A DNA stretch of 64,000 bases. Source: Microbacterium sp. MF43 (GTDB lineage: Bacteria > Actinomycetota > Actinomycetes > Actinomycetales > Microbacteriaceae). The first letter of the stretch is position 1. Each line of letters begins with the position of its first letter. The position numbers were made by a program, and so were the translations under genes. Below are positions 61,201-64,000 of the stretch, piece after piece. A model generated the notes under the pieces. That model saw nothing but the letters and a program-made list of their open reading frames with translations. It did not search any database and was not told the DNA's origin. The stretch lies in the NCBI RefSeq assembly GCF_012847295.1, contig NZ_JABBDY010000004.1:186001-250000 (forward strand). Reading direction: 5' to 3'.

Positions 61201-61316
61201 GCCCGGTGAACTTCCCCGCGAACGGCCGGACGCAGCTGCAGTGCTACTACGGCCAGCCCGGAGCGAACGTGTGGGTGGTCCTCAACGGGACGAGATACGA
61301 GACGACGCAATGGTGA
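55257..61316 (+). CDS. Giant surface protein with Ig-like/cadherin-like and FN3 repeats, 2019 aa
   Basis: One N-terminal membrane segment (ALASAGIVTAAAVAITTMAFVY, ~14-35) anchors it. Residues ~40-380 are a beta-propeller-like region (VLVVDETDATVTSVDP, VLGGTTVGILDRESGDLWVV). Then come about ten ~95-residue Ig/cadherin-like repeats with an N-D-x-D-P-D-G core (LDNDSDPDGD, LANDSDPAGG, TANDSDPDGD, LANDEDPDGT), probably Ca2+-binding. Three to four FN3 domains follow (SWTPPADNGAEITHYEV, SWTPPANNGDAIAEYRL), then a ~70-residue Cys-containing end (CGSSYCAYF, YECWGAGSKF). It leads the MoxR/DUF58/TgpA operon. Likely cell-wall or adhesion related; exact role unknown. Confidence 0.82.
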   Translation: MTSFAWLRARPRALASAGIVTAAAVAITTMAFVYQGNPTTEVDLHDGGVWVTKQSALLVGHFNHESQVLDGGLRTASGDYDILQSGANVLVVDETDATVTSVDPAMVALTESADIPAGAKVVLGGTTVGILDRESGDLWVVPAAGLGSFAVEAAEPLATLGEGADVTVGLDGTVYAVSPEDADVVTVRTDAEGVPSEPERSGIEGLEPDAALTITAVGDRPAILDSDSGTLFVDGRQTPVEGGQTAVLQQPSAQNDAVTLATTSSLVHVPLDGSEPVAESTGAQGEPAAPVFLEGCSYSAWNGSAKFLRDCVGDADDLATDIDGLDEASVLRFRVNRDVVVLNDVIGGAAWMASDSMQRVDNWNEITPPEGEAEEDEQTTEETVETTLPERSEKNTPPIATDDDFGVRPGRTTLLPVLDNDSDPDGDVLIAAVADGGPSFGEVTAINDGAALQVAVPENASGTTSFAYSIDDGRGGTDTGAVTLSVHDWSVNAAPVQKRVTTVVVEAGGVVSYNVLPDWIDPDGDDVFLQSVTPAPGDEADFTSDGRITYRAVGGTQGRKDVQIVVSDGDEEAAGIVRFDVRPVGSTDPITNADRVVVQAGQVATVSPLANDTSSGREQLRLVRVDEVPGATITPDFANKTFGFRSDVPGTYYVQYLVAAGSKNAEGLVRIDVLAEADTTLPPVAVRDVALLPSGGEVLVNVLANDSDPAGGILVVQSVTVEPNSGITVAVLNHETLRISDQAALGTQVRISYRVSNGLKSSEGEVIVIPIPAPAQLRPPVANDDQVVVRAGDVVNIPVLENDYHPNGDAIHVAPDLVPPLIEPEDGEMFVSQDVLRFRASDEPGTVYATYEVIDSTGQKDAGYVTIQVLPVNEETNAAPRPRDIVARALAGSEVRIAIPLDGIDADGDSVRLEGIDSPPGKGRVVEVGSNYIVYEAFDESGGVDAFTYRVRDRLGAEATGSIRIGIAPAESANQAPYAAKDSVVMRPGRTVAVPVTANDSDPDGDAFSLLRDGLIVADVEGLEARVSGDRVLVTAPDEEIETSVQYTIRDERGAKATAVIQVTVSEDVPLLRPIARDDYVRAVDVDGTTVDVEVLANDEDPDGTVEDLDVSVAGSGARVLGDGSVRIELDDTDRLVTYTITDRDGSEASAFIHVPALSSLPPTLISTDAIEVRSGETIEIPLEDHVQAAGGGRVVITEAAKVSAVNSDGSNLVKDQTTLVYTSKQGYFGKDALTFEVTTGSGPDDPEGRKATLTMPITVLPPDNQQPEFVDGQMDVAPGEDPTGLDLRALTTDPDPDDLDGMRYEIVGGVPQGLSASIVDQELRVSAGSDTPKGTLERLTVRVSDGETDPVEGTVTVRVTASTRELATANDDIIAEAHQGDTVTVPVLRNDRNPFPETPLQIVGVFPETGRGVAEISGDQVQVTPAEDFFGTMVVRYRVADATGDTDREVEGRIRLTVQGKPDAPGTPVVSSVQDRTVVLSWTPPADNGAEITHYEVSSTAGSFTQRCEATTCTITGLTNNVEYNFTVVAVNRVGPSDPSAPSETARPDARPDTPNPPTLVFGDRSLQVSWVTPSTPGSPVESFSLEISPAPPSGIVQKTGLTGNSTVWEGLENGVAYQVRVQAHNRAPEPSSWSAWSATEIPARIPDAPAAPSTERLDPVGTQAQMRVSWTPPANNGDAIAEYRLNVLQGGAVVNTLLVPGGQTSQTLAINASTTDYTFTVAARNKAGWGADSPPSAPRRAFVAPGAPSNVRASTPNGNSAIVVTYDPAPGNGAQAGELRYEYSLNNNAWRADWDGTTIGGLTNGQTYTVRVRAYTAMDGVRYDGTPSAASNQAVPYGPVLNPGAKATRDGTAIVFEWSAPARNGRAISQVQVNIAGGGWENVANNGSRRIDYGYDQTREIRVRAYDSEGQVSSVVSDSATTAPRPQPRAWVTRGASAQGQPGCGSSYCAYFVVNTQDFPAGSYRYECWGAGSKFNNWEGPVNFPANGRTQLQCYYGQPGANVWVVLNGTRYETTQW

Positions 61317-61353
61317 CGCGAGCGTGCGTCGCCACGAGAGGGAAGACACGACG

Positions 61354-62325
61354 ATGACCATGACCCCCGAGCAGGCCGCCTGGTTCCAGGGCACCTTCGC
61401 CCGCCTGATCGACAACGTCGACCGCGCCGTCCTGGGCAAGCGCGAAGTCGTGGGGCTCGTGCTGTCGGCGATGCTCGCCGAGGGGCACGTGCTCCTCGAG
61501 GACGCGCCGGGAACGGGCAAGACCAGCCTGGCGAAGGCGCTCGCCGCGACCGTGCAGGGCACGAGCAGCCGCATCCAGTTCACCCCCGACCTGCTGCCCT
61601 CCGACGTCACGGGCGTCACGATCTACGACCAGGCGTCGCACCGCTTCGAGTTCCACAAGGGGCCGGTGTTCGCGTCGATCGTGCTCGCCGACGAGATCAA
61701 CCGCGCCTCGCCCAAGACGCAGTCGGCGCTCCTGGAGGTCATGGAGGAGTCGCGGGTGACCGTCGACGGCGTGACCCACGAGGCGGGTCGTCCCTTCCTC
61801 GTGATCGCGACGCAGAACCCCATCGAGCAGGCCGGCACCTACAAGCTGCCCGAGGCCCAGCTCGACCGCTTCCTCGTGCGCACGTCGATCGGCTACCCCG
61901 ACCTCGCGGCGGCGGAGCGCATCCTCGCCGGGGCCGCCGACCGCAACCCCGCGGCCAGCCTTCCCGCGATCATCACGACCGGCGCGGTGGCCGACATGGC
62001 CGACCTCGCCGCGACGGTCCACACCGAATCGGCGGTCCTCCGGTACACCGCGCAGCTCGCGGAGGCGACGAGGGCGGATGCCGCGACCCGCCTGGGCGTG
62101 TCGGTGCGAGGCTCGCTCGCCATGATCCGCATCGCGAAGGTGTGGGCAGCCGCCCAGGGCCGCCACTTCGTCACGCCCGACGACATCAAGGAGCTGGCGG
62201 CTCCGGTGTGGACCCACCGCCTCGTGCTCGACCCGGAGGCGGAGTTCGCCGGCACGACGGCCGAGACGGTCATCGCGCGGGTTCTCGAAGACGTCGCCGC
62301 ACCGCAGGCGAGGTCCGCTGCCTGA
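61354..62325 (+). CDS. MoxR-family AAA+ ATPase
   Basis: 323 residues. Chaperone-like ATPase with Walker A EDAPGTGKTSLAKALA, the IQFTPDLLPSDVTGV segment, Walker B IVLADEINRASPKTQSALLEVMEE, sensor-1 VIATQNPIEQAGTYKLPEAQLDRFL and a C-terminal lid ending RLVLDPEAEF. MoxR proteins work with VWA or DUF58 partners to mature or assemble membrane and surface complexes. It follows the Ig-like gene by 37 nt and overlaps DUF58 by 1 nt (TGATG). Confidence 0.92.
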   Translation: MTMTPEQAAWFQGTFARLIDNVDRAVLGKREVVGLVLSAMLAEGHVLLEDAPGTGKTSLAKALAATVQGTSSRIQFTPDLLPSDVTGVTIYDQASHRFEFHKGPVFASIVLADEINRASPKTQSALLEVMEESRVTVDGVTHEAGRPFLVIATQNPIEQAGTYKLPEAQLDRFLVRTSIGYPDLAAAERILAGAADRNPAASLPAIITTGAVADMADLAATVHTESAVLRYTAQLAEATRADAATRLGVSVRGSLAMIRIAKVWAAAQGRHFVTPDDIKELAAPVWTHRLVLDPEAEFAGTTAETVIARVLEDVAAPQARSAA

Positions 62326-63572
62326 TGACGACGGAAGCACTCGGCGAGGCGGCTCCGGCACGGGATCGCCTCGAATGGTGGGGGGAGCGCGCCGCACGCG
62401 CCTGGCGACGCCTGCGGCGCGTGCTGGACGTCGTGCGCCCCGCTGCCTGGGTGCTCATCGCCGGGGCCGCCGCGCTGTGGATCGCGGGCGCCTCGCTCGG
62501 ATGGTGGGAGCTCACGGTCGCCGCCATCGTGCTGACCGTCCTCCTCGCGCTGTGCGCGCTCTTCCTGATCGGCCGCACGGCCTACGACGTGACGCTCGAC
62601 CTGACGCGGACCCGGGTCGTCGTCGGCGAGCGGGCCGTCGGTGCGCTGACGCTGTCGAACTCGGGCGGGCGGGCGATCCTCCCCTCGCGTGTCGTGCTTC
62701 CCGTCGGTGCCGGCCGCGGCGAGTTCCACGTGTCGCGCCTCGCCCCGGGTGCGTCGGCCGAGGAGCTCTTCGCGATTCCCACCGTGCGGCGCGCCGTCGT
62801 CGAGGTGGGCCCGGTGAGCGTCGTGCGCGGCGATCCCCTGGGCCTGTTCGAGCGCGTGCACCGCAAGGATGAGCCCGTCGACCTGTTCGTGCATCCCAAG
62901 ACGGTGCTCTTCGACGGGCAGTCCCTCGGCTTCCTGCGCGACCTCGAGGGCCTTCCGGCCACCGATCTCTCGCGTGACGACGTCTCGTTCCACGCGCTGC
63001 GCGAGTACCAGCCCGGCGACGACCTGCGCCACGTGCACTGGAAGTCCACCGCGCGCACCGGCAGCGTCATGGTGCGCCAGTACGAGGAGACCCGTCGCTC
63101 GCACTTCGTGATCGGCCTCTCGACGCATCCGGGCGACTATCGCGATGACGACGAGTTCGAGCTCGCGGTGTCGGCTGCCGGATCTCTCGGACTGCGCGCG
63201 CTCCGCGATTCGCAGCGTGTCGAGGTGCGCGTGCAGGAGCGCTCGCTCCCGTCTGCGACCGGCAAGCAGTTCCTCGATTCGCTGAGCGCCGTCGTGCACT
63301 CCCGCCCGCGCGCGGGCGGTGTCGTCGAGCTGGCCGGAGTCGTCGCCGCGACCCTGCCCCTCGCGAGCGTGGTCGTGCTGGTGTGCGGGAGCACCGTCGA
63401 CGCGAACAGCCTGCGGGCGGCGTGCGCGCGCCTGCCGTTCGGCGCGCGCGCTCTGGCGGTCGTCGCGCACTCCGGCGCGGCGCCGAGCCTGCGCCGGATC
63501 GCCGACGCCAGCGTCGTGACGGTCGGCTCGCTCGACCAGCTTCCCGCCGCGCTGCGGAAGGTGCTGGCATGA
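62325..63572 (+). CDS. DUF58 domain protein
   Basis: 415 residues. Two N-terminal membrane segments (AAWVLIAGAAALWIAGASLGW, LTVAAIVLTVLLALCALFLIG) are followed by a DUF58 region: DLTRTRVVVGERAVGALTLSN, RGDPLGLFERV, and the hallmark LREYQPGDDLRHVHWKSTARTGSVMVRQYEE, then a VWA-like fold. It normally partners MoxR and a transglutaminase in Actinobacteria. The start overlaps the MoxR stop (TGATG), and its stop overlaps the next start by 4 nt (ATGA), so all three are coupled. Confidence 0.9.
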   Translation: MTTEALGEAAPARDRLEWWGERAARAWRRLRRVLDVVRPAAWVLIAGAAALWIAGASLGWWELTVAAIVLTVLLALCALFLIGRTAYDVTLDLTRTRVVVGERAVGALTLSNSGGRAILPSRVVLPVGAGRGEFHVSRLAPGASAEELFAIPTVRRAVVEVGPVSVVRGDPLGLFERVHRKDEPVDLFVHPKTVLFDGQSLGFLRDLEGLPATDLSRDDVSFHALREYQPGDDLRHVHWKSTARTGSVMVRQYEETRRSHFVIGLSTHPGDYRDDDEFELAVSAAGSLGLRALRDSQRVEVRVQERSLPSATGKQFLDSLSAVVHSRPRAGGVVELAGVVAATLPLASVVVLVCGSTVDANSLRAACARLPFGARALAVVAHSGAAPSLRRIADASVVTVGSLDQLPAALRKVLA

Positions 63573-64000
63573 GCGCGGTCGCCCCGGCGCTCTCGAGGCG
63601 ACGCTGGGTTCTCGATCTGACCGCCGTCGCGGCGCTGCTCGCGGTGCCCATCGTCGGGTTCTGGCCGACCTTCGGGGGGCCCGCGTACCTTCCGGCGGCC
63701 GTCGGCGGCGCGCTGCTCGGGATGGGAGTGGCGGTTCTGTGCGCGTGGCTGCGGTGGGGCATCCTTCCCCTCGCCGGCCTCACTGTCCTGGCGTACTTCG
63801 TCTTCGGCGGGGCTCTCGCCCTCCCGCACACGGCGGTGCTCGGATTCGTTCCGACGCTCGACACCGTCGGCCGGCTCGCCACCGGTGTGGTCACGTCGTG
63901 GAAGCAGCTGCTCACGACGGTCGCGCCGGTCGCGGCATCCGACGGCCATCTGGTCGTGCCGCTGGTGCTCTCCCTCGTCGCGGGCGTGCTCACGACGTCG
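63569..64000 (+). CDS. TgpA-like transglutaminase-domain membrane protein, 5' part
   Basis: The first 144 residues before the window edge: MSAVAPALSRRRWVLDLTAV and at least four membrane helices (AALLAVPIVGFWPTFG, AVGGALLGMGVAVLCAW, ILPLAGLTVLAYFVFGGAL, PLVLSLVAGVLTT). The position after moxR-DUF58 and the multi-helix start match the N-terminal domain of TgpA-type proteins, whose transglutaminase-core domain would lie beyond the window. The ATG overlaps the DUF58 stop (ATGA). Identification rests on context and helices, since the catalytic domain is not seen. Confidence 0.7.
   Translation, partial: MSAVAPALSRRRWVLDLTAVAALLAVPIVGFWPTFGGPAYLPAAVGGALLGMGVAVLCAWLRWGILPLAGLTVLAYFVFGGALALPHTAVLGFVPTLDTVGRLATGVVTSWKQLLTTVAPVAASDGHLVVPLVLSLVAGVLTTS

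Noticed and set aside
55263-61619. 2118-residue open frame on the minus strand
   Set aside because: It is antisense to the Ig-like gene, in a frame where the third codon positions of the real gene keep stops away; the translation is low-complexity Arg/Val/Gly/Asp without domains.

Overview
The window comes from a very GC-rich actinobacterium, most likely Microbacteriaceae and close to Microbacterium. I infer this from the gene content (DUF3073, a DUF3516 helicase, a Rv2578c-type radical SAM protein, an actinobacterial MoxR/DUF58/TgpA operon), from frequent GTG starts, and from many genes that start 6-7 nt after a TANNNT -10 box with no room for a ribosome binding site. No rRNA, tRNA, CRISPR array, prophage or insertion sequence was seen. 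It reads as chromosomal core plus lineage-specific genes.

Layout. 1-5000: the 3' end of an unidentified gene, a hypothetical gene, a DUF559 nuclease-fold gene, a cluster of palindromic intergenic repeats, then purM-purF. 5000-12300: a CynX-like MFS transporter, DUF3073, a universal stress protein, a PadR/DUF4097 autoregulated pair divergent from a MerR-TipAS regulator, a small membrane protein, a Rho-N-type protein, topoisomerase IB and a crcB pair (fluoride channel). 12300-21000: an RND efflux pump with a long acidic tail, a clostripain-like protease, two DUF998 membrane proteins and an ABM-domain membrane protein. 21100-29600: a DEAD-box helicase with an Arg/Asp repeat region and a structured leader, a TetR/hydrolase divergent pair, a radical SAM gene interrupted by an intein, a VanY-like carboxypeptidase and an acyl-CoA dehydrogenase. 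29600-34400: an ECF transporter locus with two S components, a T component, a fused double ATPase and a siderophore-interacting flavoprotein. 34500-49500: a secreted subtilase, pirin, GNAT proteins (one fused to a GH16-like domain), a DUF3516 helicase, an SDR, RecQ, an acyl-CoA oxidase-like enzyme and Tag glycosylase. 49500-52600: a tightly coupled four-gene operon with a WXG100-like protein, a coiled-coil/membrane/lipase-like protein, a lipoprotein and an unknown protein. 52700-64000: a UvrA2-like ATPase, then a surface operon with a 2019-residue Ig/FN3 protein, MoxR, DUF58 and the start of a TgpA-like transglutaminase.

The most unusual signals are: (i) a decamer, G(A/C)GGCATCCG, seen about 44 times on both strands, in coding frames, in intergenic palindromes and as inverted pairs forming terminators; (ii) an intein inserted immediately before the third cysteine of a radical SAM CxxxCxxC motif; (iii) the 49579-52582 operon, which looks like a type VII-style effector with lipoprotein partner; (iv) an ECF/siderophore-interacting-protein locus with two paralogous S components; (v) a GNAT-GH16 fusion beside a stand-alone GNAT paralogue; and (vi) an identical 12-mer placed alike upstream of two surface operons. 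All counts and alignments were done by eye.
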